Positions 43,883-53,490 of a stretch of 64,000 nt of DNA are shown here, piece after piece. Location of the stretch: NCBI GenBank assembly GCA_900541915.1, contig UQLS01000011.1, positions 1-64,000 of the forward strand, in the 5' to 3' direction. The notes beneath the pieces were generated by a model that did not search any database, had not been told where the DNA came from, and saw only the letters and a program-made list of their open reading frames with translations. The stretch is from an uncultured Phascolarctobacterium sp. GTDB taxonomy: Bacteria; Bacillota; Negativicutes; Acidaminococcales; Acidaminococcaceae. A program made the translations under genes and the position numbers. Positions within the stretch are counted from its first letter, which is position 1, and each line of letters opens with the position of its first letter.

Positions 43883-46312
43883 TTAATCTCTCAGTTTTGC
43901 TTTATAAGCTTCGCCTACTTCGGCAATAACTTTCTTCATGCTTTCATCAACTTCCGCATCAGTCAGAGTACGGTCAGCAGCCTGATAGGTCAGGTTGAAG
44001 GCCATGGATTTACAGCCCTCTGCTACCTGTTTGCCGGTATAGATATCAAATACGCGTACATCCTGAAGCAGCTTGCCAGCATGCTTGCGGATAACCTGTT
44101 CCAGCTCGGCATTGGTAACTTCAGCAGGAACTACTACAGCGATATCGCGGCTCATGCTGGGATATTTCGGCAGATGCTGATATTGAGGTACTGCGGTAGC
44201 CGCTTCAACCAGCGGTGCAACTTCCAGCTCCAGCAGGTATGCTTCCTGCGCTAAACCGAAAGCTTCCTGTACCAGCGGATGCACTTCACCGAACCAGCCG
44301 ATAATCTTGCCGTCATGTTCTATAGCACAGCTCTTACCTGGATGCAGATAAGGAACTGCATAATGCACTAATTTATAATCATTAAACTGCAGTTTAGCCA
44401 GCAAGCCCTCTGCCACACCTTTAATATCGTAGAAGTCTACATTATCACGGCAGGTGCACCAGCTCAAATCATTGCATTTACCACTGATAACAGCACACAG
44501 CATGGAACGTTCTTCCGGGAATTCTTTAAGCGGCAGCTGTTTCGGCAGATAAATACGGCCTACTTCAAATACCGCTGCTTTAGCCTGTTGACGTGCCAGA
44601 TTATAGGCTGCTGCATTCAGCAGGCTGGAAGCCATGGTAGTACGCATTACCTTGAATTCGTCGGTAATGGGGTTCAGCAGCTCAATAGCCTGACGTCTGC
44701 TGTCATCAGCAGGCAGCTGCAGTTTATCAAATGCAGACGGATTGATGAAGCTGTAGGTCATAACCTCGCTCATGCCTACGCCAGCCATATAATCCTGAAT
44801 GCTGTCTTTTACATCTTCAATAACGAATTGACGGCCTTGAGTTACACCCAATACCGGCAGATGGGATTCGATATGATCCAGTCCGTGGATACGGGCAATT
44901 TCTTCACTGATATCAGCATCGCAGGTAACATCACTGCGCCAGCTGGGCACAGTAATAAGCAGGTTTTCACCTTCTTCAGCTACAGTAAACTGCAGGCTGG
45001 TCAAAGTTGCAATCATTTCTTCTTTGCTGATAGTAATGCCGATACGGTTATTGATAGCTTCGGGAGCTACATTGATAACGGTGGGCTGTACCGGTTCCGG
45101 ATAAGCTTCTACAATACCTGCAACAGTTTCACAGGCACCCATTGCTTCCAGCAAATTAGCAGCGCGGTTCAGCGCATTATGAGTCAGAACGGTATCTACG
45201 CCGCGTTCAAAACGTCCGGAAGCTTCACTGCGCAGGCCAAGAGAACGGGAAGTGCGGCGAATGCTGGGGCCGTTAAAGGTTGCTGCTTCCAGCATAACAT
45301 TAACAGTAGCATCGGTAACTTCGGTTTCCAGACCGCCCATAACACCGCCAAGGCCTACTGCATGTTTGGTATCAGCAATGGTAATCATGGAATCGTCCAA
45401 AATACGTTCCTGTTCATCCAGAGTAACCAGTTTTTCGCCGTTAGCAGCACGGCGTACAACCAGAGTATGGTCAGCAACCTTGTCATAATCATAGGCATGC
45501 ATGGGCTGGCCCAGTTCCAGCATAACATAGTTGGTAACGTCTACAACATTGCTGATAGGACGCACGCCGCAGGCACGCAGACGTTTCTGCATCCAGTCAG
45601 GAGAAGGACCAATCTTGATGTTTTTCAGCACACGTACAGCAAAACGCTTGCACAAGTCTGCTGCTTCAATTTTAATAGCAGCCATGTCAGCAGCATTGCC
45701 GCCGGCAGCTTCTTTCACTTCCAGTGCAGGCATTTTCAGCTCGCAGCCGGTAACAGCAGCAATTTCACGCGCTAAACCGATGATACTGAAGCAGTCAGCA
45801 CGGTTAGCAGTCAAATCAATATCAATAACAGTGTCATTCAGACCCAGTACTTCTTTAATATCCACACCGATAGGAGTATCCGGCGGCAGGATAAAGATAC
45901 CGTTTCTTTGTTCCGGCAGCAGAAGCTTGCTGTCGATGCCTAATTCTTCAGCGCTGCACAGCATACCGAAGGAATCAAGGCCGCGCATTTTAGCTTTTTT
46001 CAGCTTCATGCCATTAGGCAGACGGCTGCCGACAACAGCAACAGGTACCATGTCATCCTGATGCACATTCTGCGCACCAGTCAAAATTTGTACAATACCC
46101 TGGCCGTAGTCCATCTGGCAAATCCACAGATGGTCAGAATTAGGATGACGCTCAATATGAGTTACCTTACCGGTCAGTACGCCTTCCAGTCCTTCACCTA
46201 AATTTGTAACAGTTTCTACTTCCAGACCAACACGGGTAATCTTATCTACCAGCTCATCGGTAGGAATATTTATATCAACATATTGTTTAAGCCATTCCAA
46301 AGACGCTAACAT
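43883..46312 (-). CDS. pheT: Phenylalanine--tRNA ligase beta subunit
   Basis: 809 residues, the usual length. SLEWLKQYVDINIPTDELVD starts the protein, followed by a tRNA-binding EMAP-like domain (VTHIERHPNSDHLWICQMDYG at about 52-72), the B3/B4 and B5 domains with FERGVDTVL, and a C-terminal anticodon-binding domain (YPSMSRDIAVVVP). It forms the alpha2-beta2 enzyme with PheS, encoded directly upstream. Confidence 0.98.
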   Translation of the reverse strand: MLASLEWLKQYVDINIPTDELVDKITRVGLEVETVTNLGEGLEGVLTGKVTHIERHPNSDHLWICQMDYGQGIVQILTGAQNVHQDDMVPVAVVGSRLPNGMKLKKAKMRGLDSFGMLCSAEELGIDSKLLLPEQRNGIFILPPDTPIGVDIKEVLGLNDTVIDIDLTANRADCFSIIGLAREIAAVTGCELKMPALEVKEAAGGNAADMAAIKIEAADLCKRFAVRVLKNIKIGPSPDWMQKRLRACGVRPISNVVDVTNYVMLELGQPMHAYDYDKVADHTLVVRRAANGEKLVTLDEQERILDDSMITIADTKHAVGLGGVMGGLETEVTDATVNVMLEAATFNGPSIRRTSRSLGLRSEASGRFERGVDTVLTHNALNRAANLLEAMGACETVAGIVEAYPEPVQPTVINVAPEAINNRIGITISKEEMIATLTSLQFTVAEEGENLLITVPSWRSDVTCDADISEEIARIHGLDHIESHLPVLGVTQGRQFVIEDVKDSIQDYMAGVGMSEVMTYSFINPSAFDKLQLPADDSRRQAIELLNPITDEFKVMRTTMASSLLNAAAYNLARQQAKAAVFEVGRIYLPKQLPLKEFPEERSMLCAVISGKCNDLSWCTCRDNVDFYDIKGVAEGLLAKLQFNDYKLVHYAVPYLHPGKSCAIEHDGKIIGWFGEVHPLVQEAFGLAQEAYLLELEVAPLVEAATAVPQYQHLPKYPSMSRDIAVVVPAEVTNAELEQVIRKHAGKLLQDVRVFDIYTGKQVAEGCKSMAFNLTYQAADRTLTDAEVDESMKKVIAEVGEAYKAKLRD

Positions 46313-46323
46313 AATGCTCCCCC

Positions 46324-47349
46324 TTATTTGAATTGACGAATGAAACGCAGGTCGTTTTCAAAGAACAGACGCAGATCATCAATACCGTATTTTAACATCG
46401 CAATACGTTCTACACCCATACCGAAAGCAAAACCGCTCATCTTATCCGGGTCATAGCCGCTCATGCGCAGTACATTAGGATGTACCATGCCGCTGCCGAG
46501 GATTTCCAGCCAGCCGGAATTCTTGCAGACACGGCAGCCGTGACCGCCGCAGATAACGCAGGAAATATCAACCTCTGCAGAAGGCTCGGTAAACGGGAAA
46601 TAGCTGGGACGCAGACGCACTTTAACGCTGCTGCCGAACATTTCTTTCAGGAACAGTTCCAAAGTACCTTTCAGGTCTGCCAGACTGATGTTTTTGTCAA
46701 CTACAAGACCTTCTACCTGATGGAACATCGGAGAATGGGTAGCATCATAGTCGCAGCGATATACGGTGCCCGGAACAATAACGCGTACCGGAGTGTTAGG
46801 TTTCTGAGCCTGCATGGTACGTGCCTGTACCGGAGAAGTATGGGTACGCAGCAGGTATTCATCGGTAATATAGAAGGTATCCTGCATATCGCGTGCCGGA
46901 TGGTCCTTCGGCAGGTTCAAGGCTTCGAAGTTGAAATAATCATTTTCAATTTCCGGACCTTCCATAACGTCAAAGCCCATACGCATGAAGATTTTCTTAA
47001 TTTCACGCATGGTAAGAGTAATGGGATGCAGATGACCTTCACGCGGCTGACGACCGGGCAGAGTGATATCTACTTTTTCGTTAGCCAGTTTTTCTTCCAG
47101 TGCTTTCTGTTCCAGCACTGCTGTTTTTTCATTGATAACACTTTCCAGAGTGCTTTTGATTTCATTTACAATCTGACCGATTTTCGGACGCTCTTCTGCC
47201 GGCAGCTTGCCCATGCCGCGCAGGATCTCCGTCATCGGACCTTTTTTGCCAAGATATTTGACGCGCAAGTCTTTTAACGCATCCAGAGAACTAACCTCTG
47301 CCAATTCTGCCAGAGCCTGTTCTTTCAAAGACAATAATTCTTCTCTCAT
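46324..47349 (-). CDS. pheS: Phenylalanine--tRNA ligase alpha subunit
   Basis: 341 residues from ATG 47349 with GGAGGG five bases upstream; a longer frame to 47382 would enter the T-box terminator. The class II core carries [20 protein letters not shown] (motif 2 region), a Cys-rich [20 protein letters not shown] and [14 protein letters not shown] (motif 3). Controlled by a T-box leader with a Phe (UUC) specifier. Confidence 0.98.
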   Translation of the reverse strand: MREELLSLKEQALAELAEVSSLDALKDLRVKYLGKKGPMTEILRGMGKLPAEERPKIGQIVNEIKSTLESVINEKTAVLEQKALEEKLANEKVDITLPGRQPREGHLHPITLTMREIKKIFMRMGFDVMEGPEIENDYFNFEALNLPKDHPARDMQDTFYITDEYLLRTHTSPVQARTMQAQKPNTPVRVIVPGTVYRCDYDATHSPMFHQVEGLVVDKNISLADLKGTLELFLKEMFGSSVKVRLRPSYFPFTEPSAEVDISCVICGGHGCRVCKNSGWLEILGSGMVHPNVLRMSGYDPDKMSGFAFGMGVERIAMLKYGIDDLRLFFENDLRFIRQFK

Positions 47350-47383
47350 GGTTACCCTCCTGTAAAATCTGCATTCAAGCAAT

Positions 47384-47633
47384 AAAAAATCGCCCCCGTA
47401 AACCTACAGGGGCGAATAAATTCGCGGTACCACCCTTATTTATATACTTCATTTCTGCCTTAACGCGGCCTACGCCGCACCTACCCAGCCTCGCGGCCTT
47501 CAGCGCGGACACTCACAGGCGAACTTCCCTCAACTTTCCTGTACGAAGCTTGCAGCCTGCGGCTTCGCTCTCTGGAACATTACGGCTGACGTACTCTCCT
47601 GTTCATCGTGTAATCAGGGGCATATTCAATTTA
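47384..47633 (-). promoter_or_regulatory. T-box leader (Phe) of pheST
   Basis: The T-box sequence AAGGGTGGTACCGCG lies at 47437-47423 on the minus strand, and the terminator TCGCCCC/GGGGGCGA followed by TTTTTT at 47384-47415. In stem I, ACAGG/CCTGT encloses a specifier loop with UUC (47523-47521), followed by a purine, matching phenylalanine. Uncharged tRNA-Phe should stabilise the antiterminator. Confidence 0.93.
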
Positions 47634-47639
47634 AATTTT

Positions 47640-47668
47640 ATTATAGCACAAAGAAATTAAAATCTCAA
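47640..47668 (-). promoter_or_regulatory. Promoter of pheST
   Basis: Minus-strand TTGAGA (47668-47663), 17-bp spacer, TATAAT (47645-47640); start near 47633. Confidence 0.75.
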
Positions 47669-47678
47669 TTGCTTATTA

Positions 47679-48467
47679 TTAGGCAAAATAATTTCTGCGC
47701 ATAGCTTCAAACATCACAATACCGGCAGCCATAGCTACATTCAGCGATTCAGCTTTCCCACGCATGGGAATAAATACTCTTTTGTCGGCCTGCTGCAGCA
47801 GCGACACGCTGACGCCGCCTGCCTCATTGCCCATAACAAAAGCAAGGCGCCCTTTTAAATCTGCCTGGTAGAGATTATCTGCACCGTCCAGTGCCGTTAC
47901 CAAAAGCTGATAGCCTGCTTTTTTAGCGTTATCAATAAATTCCTGCTCAGCTACGCCGCTGAGTACAGGCACATGAAACAACGACCCCATGGAAGAACGT
48001 ACTGTCTTAGGCGAATAGATATCGGCAGTACCCTTTAAAAGAATAATGCCGCCCACACCTGCCGCATCGGCAGTACGCAGCATAGTACCGATATTGCCGG
48101 GATCACCTACTCTGTCCAGTATCAGCAGCAATTTACCGGAAGCAAGCAGCTGTTCCAGTGACTGCTCCTGCATACGGCAGACCGCAATAATGCCCTGCGG
48201 CGTTTCCGTATCAGCAATTTTTTTCATTACTGCTTCGCTGACGCAAGTCAGTTTCAGCTGCATAGAAGCCGCCTGCTCCAACAGCTGCAATGTACGCTCG
48301 TCTTCGGTAGCAGTGTAAAAAATCTGCTGCGCAGCCTTAAAAGCCACTGCCTCTTCTGCTGTACGCAAGCCCTCTGCCAGAAATTCTCCCCGCTGCTGGC
48401 GATATTTTTTCTGTTTTAATTCAGCAGCCGCCTTTACCAGCGGATTCTGCAAACCTGTCAGCTCCAT
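47679..48467 (-). CDS. SpoU/TrmH family RNA 2'-O-methyltransferase
   Basis: 262 residues. The N-terminal L30-like substrate domain (LQNPLVKAAAELKQKKYRQQ, about 5-95) precedes the knotted SPOUT domain: LILDRVGDPGNIGTMLRTAD, then AFVMGNEAGGVS and ESLNVAMAAGIVMFEA, the three conserved motifs. It resembles RlmB-type enzymes for 23S rRNA, but the exact target is unknown. The start overlaps the trkA stop by one base, so it is cotranscribed with the potassium genes. Confidence 0.93.
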   Translation of the reverse strand: MELTGLQNPLVKAAAELKQKKYRQQRGEFLAEGLRTAEEAVAFKAAQQIFYTATEDERTLQLLEQAASMQLKLTCVSEAVMKKIADTETPQGIIAVCRMQEQSLEQLLASGKLLLILDRVGDPGNIGTMLRTADAAGVGGIILLKGTADIYSPKTVRSSMGSLFHVPVLSGVAEQEFIDNAKKAGYQLLVTALDGADNLYQADLKGRLAFVMGNEAGGVSVSLLQQADKRVFIPMRGKAESLNVAMAAGIVMFEAMRRNYFA

Positions 48468-49129
48468 CAGAAATTAACTCCCATCATCTTTACGCCTTCA
48501 TGAGTACCGATAATAATAATTTCATCATCTGCCTGGAATACCTCATGAGCACATGGATTTACTATTGTACTGCCGCCGCGTTTAATAGCTACTACATTGA
48601 CATTATAGCGTCTGCGCAGATCAGCCTCAATTAAATTTTTGCCTATTAACTCTGCCGGCAGCTGCAGACTCATAACACTGATTTCATTGGACAGCTCAAT
48701 ATAATCGACAATGCTGGAGGAAACAAGGTTATGTGCTACACGCTTGCCCATATCTTTTTCCGCATAGACAATCTTATCCGCACCAATCTTATTGAGCATC
48801 GTGCCATGCAAATCATTAAGTGCTTTAGCTACAACCATGGGCACGCCCATTTCCTTGAGCAGCAGCGTGCACATCATATTGCTTTCCAAAACACCGATAG
48901 ATACTACAGCCACATCAATATCGTCGATTGGCAATGATTTCAGTGATTTTTCATCGGAAGCATCTGCGCACACTACGTAGGAAAGGTCACTGCTGGAATC
49001 CTGCACTACATTTTCGTCAATATCTACGCCTAATACATCGTACCCCATATTATGCAGCGTTAAAGCCACACTTTTGCCGAACAGTCCTAAACCAGCAACT
49101 AAAAACTGTTTTCTTTTACTGTCTTTCAT
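48467..49129 (-). CDS. ktrA: Potassium channel regulatory subunit TrkA/KtrA
   Basis: 220 residues. VAGLGLFGKSVALTLHNMGY is the Rossmann start of an RCK_N domain (about 10-140), followed by an RCK_C domain (about 140-215). It is a cytoplasmic ring that gates the potassium channel encoded just upstream, usually sensing ATP/ADP or c-di-AMP. The symbol is by family and size; TrkA-type naming is equally possible. Confidence 0.9.
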   Translation of the reverse strand: MKDSKRKQFLVAGLGLFGKSVALTLHNMGYDVLGVDIDENVVQDSSSDLSYVVCADASDEKSLKSLPIDDIDVAVVSIGVLESNMMCTLLLKEMGVPMVVAKALNDLHGTMLNKIGADKIVYAEKDMGKRVAHNLVSSSIVDYIELSNEISVMSLQLPAELIGKNLIEADLRRRYNVNVVAIKRGGSTIVNPCAHEVFQADDEIIIIGTHEGVKMMGVNF

Positions 49130-49142
49130 AATCTTACTCCAC

Positions 49143-50492
49143 TCAGCCTACAATAATATTTTCCGTCGGATAACGTACCCGATCAATTTCTTTCGTAAAG
49201 AAGGACATGCCAAAGGTAAGAATACCGATTCTGCCAATATACATAGTTGCAATCAAAACCAGCTTGCACCAGTCATTCCACTCGGTTGTAATGCCGATGC
49301 CAAGGCCAACCGTACCAAAAGCAGAAAACAGCTCAAACAGTACCTTAGCAAAGGAATGCCCGCCAGTATCGAGCGCCAGCAGCAGGAAGAATGCCAATGC
49401 CAGCCATAATACGGACAAAATAAAAATACTGTAGCTTTTAAAAATCAAAGCATTATCTATCCGGCGTCTGAACAGTACAGTTTCCTTCTTATCACGCAAT
49501 AGCGACAAAGTAGACGCCAAAAGAATGCCGAAAGTAGTAGTTTTAATACCGCCGCCGGTAGAGGTTGGTGATGCACCTACAAACATCAAAAACATCATAA
49601 AGAACAGAGTTGCATTGCCCAGCATAGCAATATCTACCGTGTTAAAGCCGGCAGTACGCGCACTTACCGACTGAAACATTGCTGCCAGCAGCTGTTCGCC
49701 GGTCTTTAAGCCAGCCAGCGTAGCAGGATTATGCATCTCCAGCAGCCAGATAATCAAGCCGCCGCCAAAAATCAGCATTGTATTGATTACCAGTACCATC
49801 TTGGTATGCAGAGAAAAAAGCCGCCATTGACGTTTCTTCACAACCTCACCGATAACCGTAAAACCAATACCACCCAAAATTATGAGCAGCATAAAACAGA
49901 TATTCAGCAACACATTTGTCTTGTAATCTATCAGGCTTTTAAAGTTACCGAATAAATCAAAACCAGCGTTGCAGAAAGCAGAAACAGCATGCCAATAACC
50001 AAAATAGAGTGCCTCCAAGCCCATACTGTCGTAAAAATAAACAGCAAGGATACTGCCGAAGAAAAATTCAATAACTAAGGTATATTTTACGATAGCCAGC
50101 GTCATTTTGATAACGCCGGAAGGGCCTTCCTGATTCAGCGATTCCTGAATCAGCAGACGATGCCTGATGTTGATACGTTTGCCTAAACCAACGCTGAACA
50201 ATGTCGTCATGGTCATAATGCCAAGACCTCCTACCTGGATAAGCATTATCAGTACCGTAGACCCAAAACGGGTAAAATAATTTCCCGTATCTACAACCGC
50301 AAGACCTGTTACACAGGTAGCGGAAGTAGCCGTAAACAGAGCATCTATAAATGGCATCCATTCACCGGAAGTATTAGAAATCGGCAGCATCAAAAGCAGC
50401 GTACCTGCCAGAATAAGTGCCGCAAAAGTTATGGCTACAGCCATACTTCTGTTCATATTTAAAAATAAACGCAGTAATTTATTCATAACCAT
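49143..50492 (-). CDS. ktrB: TrkH/KtrB family potassium uptake protein
   Basis: 449 residues with four M1-P-M2 repeats. The selectivity-filter segments are visible in order: TSATCVTGLAVVDTG, CNAGFDLFGN, SARTAGFNTVD and FGTVGLGIG. It forms the potassium channel dimer with TrkA/KtrA subunits. ATG 50492 follows AGGAG with four bases; ATG 50486 is an equal choice. Confidence 0.92.
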   Translation of the reverse strand: MVMNKLLRLFLNMNRSMAVAITFAALILAGTLLLMLPISNTSGEWMPFIDALFTATSATCVTGLAVVDTGNYFTRFGSTVLIMLIQVGGLGIMTMTTLFSVGLGKRINIRHRLLIQESLNQEGPSGVIKMTLAIVKYTLVIEFFFGSILAVYFYDSMGLEALYFGYWHAVSAFCNAGFDLFGNFKSLIDYKTNVLLNICFMLLIILGGIGFTVIGEVVKKRQWRLFSLHTKMVLVINTMLIFGGGLIIWLLEMHNPATLAGLKTGEQLLAAMFQSVSARTAGFNTVDIAMLGNATLFFMMFLMFVGASPTSTGGGIKTTTFGILLASTLSLLRDKKETVLFRRRIDNALIFKSYSIFILSVLWLALAFFLLLALDTGGHSFAKVLFELFSAFGTVGLGIGITTEWNDWCKLVLIATMYIGRIGILTFGMSFFTKEIDRVRYPTENIIVG

Positions 50493-50508
50493 TTTTCTCC
50501 TGTTTCGT

Positions 50509-50537
50509 ATTATACTAGAGGTTATTTACAGCGTCAA
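50509..50537 (-). promoter_or_regulatory. Promoter of the ktrB-ktrA-methyltransferase operon
   Basis: Minus-strand TTGACG (50537-50532), 17-bp spacer, TATAAT (50514-50509). Confidence 0.75.
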
Positions 50538-50556
50538 TTTAACAATATTTGCTAAA

Positions 50557-51483
50557 TTATATATGCAGCATCGTAAAAAACAGGACAAAAATTACTACAC
50601 TGCACATAATGGTAAGTGAATTAACCACGCCCGCCAAAGCAGCATTGCCGCCCATTTTTTCAATAAAAATAGGGCCGATAGCAGTTGATGGAGCCATAAG
50701 CGCCGCAGCTGCAACCACATTTGCCTCATGGGCAAAGGGCTGGAAATATAATAAAAGGAAAGCAGCAGCAAAGCCTGCTACATATCTGCTGCAGACAATC
50801 TCTCTGATGTAAGCAATATTGCGCTTGTTTAAATTAAGCTCAAACATCATACCAATCATCAGCATACTTAGAAAGGTATTAGCACTGCCCAAAATAGCGG
50901 CAAAATCATACAACTGCGCAGGCACTGATATTTTCAGCAAAATTAAGGTTACAAGTACTATATAAACAAGAAACGGCGCTGAATGAGCCAGCTTATCAAT
51001 AATTCCCCGTACACTTACAGGCTCACGGCGTCCATCTGCTGTACCCACAACAGAGGCAGTCAAAGCATAGGTAAGACCAGTACACATAATAGAATTGCCC
51101 AAATCAAACATGCACAAAGCAATAACGCCAAAAGGCCCTAAAAAGCTCTGTACAAAAGGCAATGTAAAATTGCCTATATTATATCCCGACATGCCAAAGA
51201 CATAGAAAATCTTAGCAGCAGGCGTTTCCCGCCGCGTTAAAAGCAGCGCAACGCCTACCATCAGCGCATTAGTAACTATACCTAAAGCGGCCAATACAAA
51301 CAGTGAATAATCCATCTTAAAATGGGCAAAACTGCTGATAATAGCGCCTGGTAAAGTAATATTCATTACTATTTTACTAATCAGCCGGTAATCATCCGGA
51401 GCAAAAAAGCCGGATTTTTTTAGTCTGTAGCCAATTATGATAATAATAACGAAAGCCAGCGCTTTAGTAATAACAGCCAGCAT
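50557..51483 (-). CDS. AEC family transporter
   Basis: 308 residues, ten predicted helices in two five-helix halves. MNITLPGAIISSFAHFKMDY and SGYNIGNFTLPFVQSFLGPF are the paired Asn-Pro-containing segments of auxin efflux carrier-like (AEC) transporters, some of which carry malate. The substrate is unknown. GAGGGGGA precedes ATG 51483. It lies downstream of the rplT terminator and has no clear own terminator before the ktrB promoter. Confidence 0.9.
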   Translation of the reverse strand: MLAVITKALAFVIIIIIGYRLKKSGFFAPDDYRLISKIVMNITLPGAIISSFAHFKMDYSLFVLAALGIVTNALMVGVALLLTRRETPAAKIFYVFGMSGYNIGNFTLPFVQSFLGPFGVIALCMFDLGNSIMCTGLTYALTASVVGTADGRREPVSVRGIIDKLAHSAPFLVYIVLVTLILLKISVPAQLYDFAAILGSANTFLSMLMIGMMFELNLNKRNIAYIREIVCSRYVAGFAAAFLLLYFQPFAHEANVVAAAALMAPSTAIGPIFIEKMGGNAALAGVVNSLTIMCSVVIFVLFFTMLHI

Positions 51484-51511
51484 TTAAAGTCCCCCTCAAA
51501 AATAAATGCAG

Positions 51512-51547
51512 AAAAAAATATAAGCCTGCCCCTTACGAGGCAGACTT
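51512..51547 (-). terminator. Terminator of infC-rpmI-rplT
   Basis: Stem AAGTCTGCC/GGCAGGCTT with one G-U pair, then TATATTTTTTT on the minus strand. Confidence 0.8.
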
Positions 51548-51559
51548 AAAAGTTTAATC

Positions 51560-51913
51560 TTACAGAGCAGCTTTAGCAGCTTCAACCAATTTGGTGAAAG
51601 CAGCTGCATCATAGATAGCCAGGTCAGCCAGAACTTTACGGTCCATAGCAATACCAGCTTTGGTCAGACCGTAGATGAAACGGCTGTAGCTCATACCGTT
51701 AGCACGGGTTGCAGCGTTGATACGTGCAATCCAGAGACGACGGAATTCGCGTTTTTTAGCACGACGGTCACGACGAGCATAGTACAATGCTTTCATAACG
51801 GTCTCATTAGCTTTTTTGAATTGTTTGCTCTTAGCTCCACGATAGCCTTTAGCCAGTTTCAGAATGTGTTTATGACGACGATGAGCGGTTACGCCAACTT
51901 TAACTCTTGCCAT
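51560..51913 (-). CDS. rplT: 50S ribosomal protein L20
   Basis: 117 residues. [20 protein letters not shown] begins the basic tail, and [20 protein letters not shown] is the L20 signature. It binds 23S rRNA in assembly and in many Firmicutes represses its own operon by binding the infC leader. Third gene of the operon. Confidence 0.98.
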   Translation of the reverse strand: MARVKVGVTAHRRHKHILKLAKGYRGAKSKQFKKANETVMKALYYARRDRRAKKREFRRLWIARINAATRANGMSYSRFIYGLTKAGIAMDRKVLADLAIYDAAAFTKLVEAAKAAL

Positions 51914-51940
51914 TGTTGATTTCCTCCTTTAATCTCTTGC

Positions 51941-52138
51941 TTATGCGTACGGCAACATTTTTGCTACGCGTTCATGATCGGTCTTATGAACCAGAGCAGC
52001 TTTGCGCAGGTTTCTCTTACGTGCAGGAGATTTATGTTCGAGAATATGGCTTCTGAAAGCTTTAGCACGTTTAAATTCACCGGAAGCAGTTTTTTTGAAG
52101 CGTTTAGCCGCACTTCTGCGGGTTTTCATTTTAGGCAT
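51941..52138 (-). CDS. rpmI: 50S ribosomal protein L35
   Basis: 65 residues: [20 protein letters not shown] and a second basic half, [13 protein letters not shown]. Second gene of the infC-rpmI-rplT operon with 27 bases to rplT. Confidence 0.98.
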   Translation of the reverse strand: MPKMKTRRSAAKRFKKTASGEFKRAKAFRSHILEHKSPARKRNLRKAALVHKTDHERVAKMLPYA

Positions 52139-52152
52139 TGTAAAATCCTCCT

Positions 52153-52677
52153 CTATTTGCTGGGTTTCGGGGCAACAATCATAATCATATTCTTGCCTTC
52201 CAATTTAGGCATTCTTTCAACAACTGCTGTTTCTTTCAGCTGCTGTGCCATCTTGTTTAATAAAACTTCGCCAAGTTCAGGGTGAGACAGCTCACGTCCG
52301 CGGAACATGATGGTAACTTTTACTTTGTCGCCATCTTCCAGGAAGCGTACTGCATTTTTGAACTTAACATTGAAGTCATGGTCTTCAATACCAGGGCGCA
52401 ATTTAACTTCTTTAATATCGAAAGTCTTTTGCTTCTTACGGGCTTCTTTTTCGCGTTTTTGCTGCTCGTAACGATACTTGCCGTAATCCATAATCCTGCA
52501 CACGGGCGGTTTCGCTGTCGGCGCAATCTCTACTAAATCCAGATGACTTTCTGCTGCAATCTTAAGAGCATCTCTGCTGGACATAATACCAAGCTGTTCG
52601 CCCCCAGCTGCAATAACACGCACTTCACGTGCACGAATTTCTTCATTGATACGCAAGCTTTCTTTGCCTATGACCAT
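52153..52677 (-). CDS. infC: Translation initiation factor IF-3
   Basis: 174 residues from ATG 52677. [20 protein letters not shown] starts the N-terminal domain, [20 protein letters not shown] the linker, and [20 protein letters not shown] the C-terminal domain. It controls start-codon choice on 30S subunits. The ribosome site GGAGG is only three bases from this ATG, while an ATA codon two codons on (52671) has a nine-base gap; rare starts are known for infC, so the true start may be there. Confidence 0.96.
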   Translation of the reverse strand: MVIGKESLRINEEIRAREVRVIAAGGEQLGIMSSRDALKIAAESHLDLVEIAPTAKPPVCRIMDYGKYRYEQQKREKEARKKQKTFDIKEVKLRPGIEDHDFNVKFKNAVRFLEDGDKVKVTIMFRGRELSHPELGEVLLNKMAQQLKETAVVERMPKLEGKNMIMIVAPKPSK

Positions 52678-52789
52678 TCACCTCCAAAATACAAAAAGCG
52701 GGCAGATTAAATCCACCCGCAGAAAATCATATCCAACCCTGTCGAGCTTATGCTGCAAGGTGAGAAGCGAGCGGCTTCTTCTTTGTTAC
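52678..52789 (-). promoter_or_regulatory. Structured leader of infC-rpmI-rplT (L20 type)
   Basis: About 110 nt. A long-range helix pairs ATCATAT/ATATGAT and TCGAG/CTCGA around an inner AGAAGC/GCTTCT hairpin, followed by a terminator GCGGG/CCCGC with symmetric internal loop at 52693-52720 and a T-run. This is the layout of L20-responsive attenuators of Firmicutes. Confidence 0.75.
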
Positions 52790-52795
52790 TCGAAT

Positions 52796-52824
52796 ATGAT
52801 ATCACACTGTTACATATGTGTCAA
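52796..52824 (-). promoter_or_regulatory. Promoter of infC
   Basis: Minus-strand TTGACA (52824-52819), 17-bp spacer, TATCAT (52801-52796). The -35 lies only four bases after the ferritin stop. Confidence 0.75.
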
Positions 52825-52827
52825 CTA

Positions 52828-53313
52828 TTATTTTCTTGCGCCTAATTGACCATCAATAGCAAACAAACCGGCAATCTGGTCGCCTACCATTTGCAGTTTT
52901 GCTACGATTTCATCTGCACTTGCTTCCTCTTCTACCTGTTCGTCAATGAACCAGCGCAGGCAGTTTTGTGCCGGATAGTCATTTTCTTCTACTGCAGCCG
53001 CATACATATTATTGATGCGGGATGTTACATATTTTTCATGTTCCAGTACTTTTTGGAACAGTTCCAGCGGAGTGCCGTAATCAGCAGCCGGAGCGTCGAT
53101 AGCCAGCATGGTCGGTTTATCGCCTCTGTCCTGCATGAATTTTACAAGTTTCAAAGCATGTTCACGTTCTTCTTCATATTGCAGATACAGCCACCTAGCC
53201 ATGCCTTTAAAGTTTTTGCTTTCCATATCCAGACTCATTTGCAGATACATATATGCAGAATAGAATTCAGCCTGTACCTGTTCGTTAAATAAATTATACA
53301 TCTTTGCGTTCAT
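52828..53313 (-). CDS. Ferritin
   Basis: 161 residues, bacterial FtnA class without heme Met52. NEQVQAEFYSAYMYLQMSLD and YEEEREHALKLVKFMQDRG provide ferroxidase Glu and His ligands, and FIDEQVEEEASADEIVAKLQ the helix D contacts. It stores iron as a 24-mer. No terminator separates it from the infC promoter, so some transcripts may run into infC. AAGGAGGA precedes ATG 53313. Confidence 0.95.
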   Translation of the reverse strand: MNAKMYNLFNEQVQAEFYSAYMYLQMSLDMESKNFKGMARWLYLQYEEEREHALKLVKFMQDRGDKPTMLAIDAPAADYGTPLELFQKVLEHEKYVTSRINNMYAAAVEENDYPAQNCLRWFIDEQVEEEASADEIVAKLQMVGDQIAGLFAIDGQLGARK

Positions 53314-53369
53314 GATTTTTCCTCCTTAAATTACAACTTAATAAAAACAGTACTTCTTTAGCTGAACTT

Positions 53370-53398
53370 AGTATAGCATATTATACGCATTTAATCAA
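53370..53398 (-). promoter_or_regulatory. Promoter of the ferritin gene
   Basis: Minus-strand TTGATT (53398-53393), 17-bp spacer, TATACT (53375-53370). No Fur or IdeR box was obvious by eye. Confidence 0.6.
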
Positions 53399-53442
53399 TA
53401 ATAATTATCCATTTCTAATTATTATTTTTTATTTTTATTGCA

Positions 53443-53472
53443 GAAAAAGCCCGCTGCATTACGCAGCGGGCT
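53443..53472 (-). terminator. Terminator of thrS
   Basis: 10-bp stem AGCCCGCTGC/GCAGCGGGCT, with TTTTTC following on the minus strand. Confidence 0.85.
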
Positions 53473-53490
53473 CTGTAAATTTTTATTTTA

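Noticed and set aside
47350..47382. Longer PheS N-terminus
   Set aside because: It reaches into the T-box terminator and lacks a ribosome site, whereas ATG 47349 has GGAGGG.
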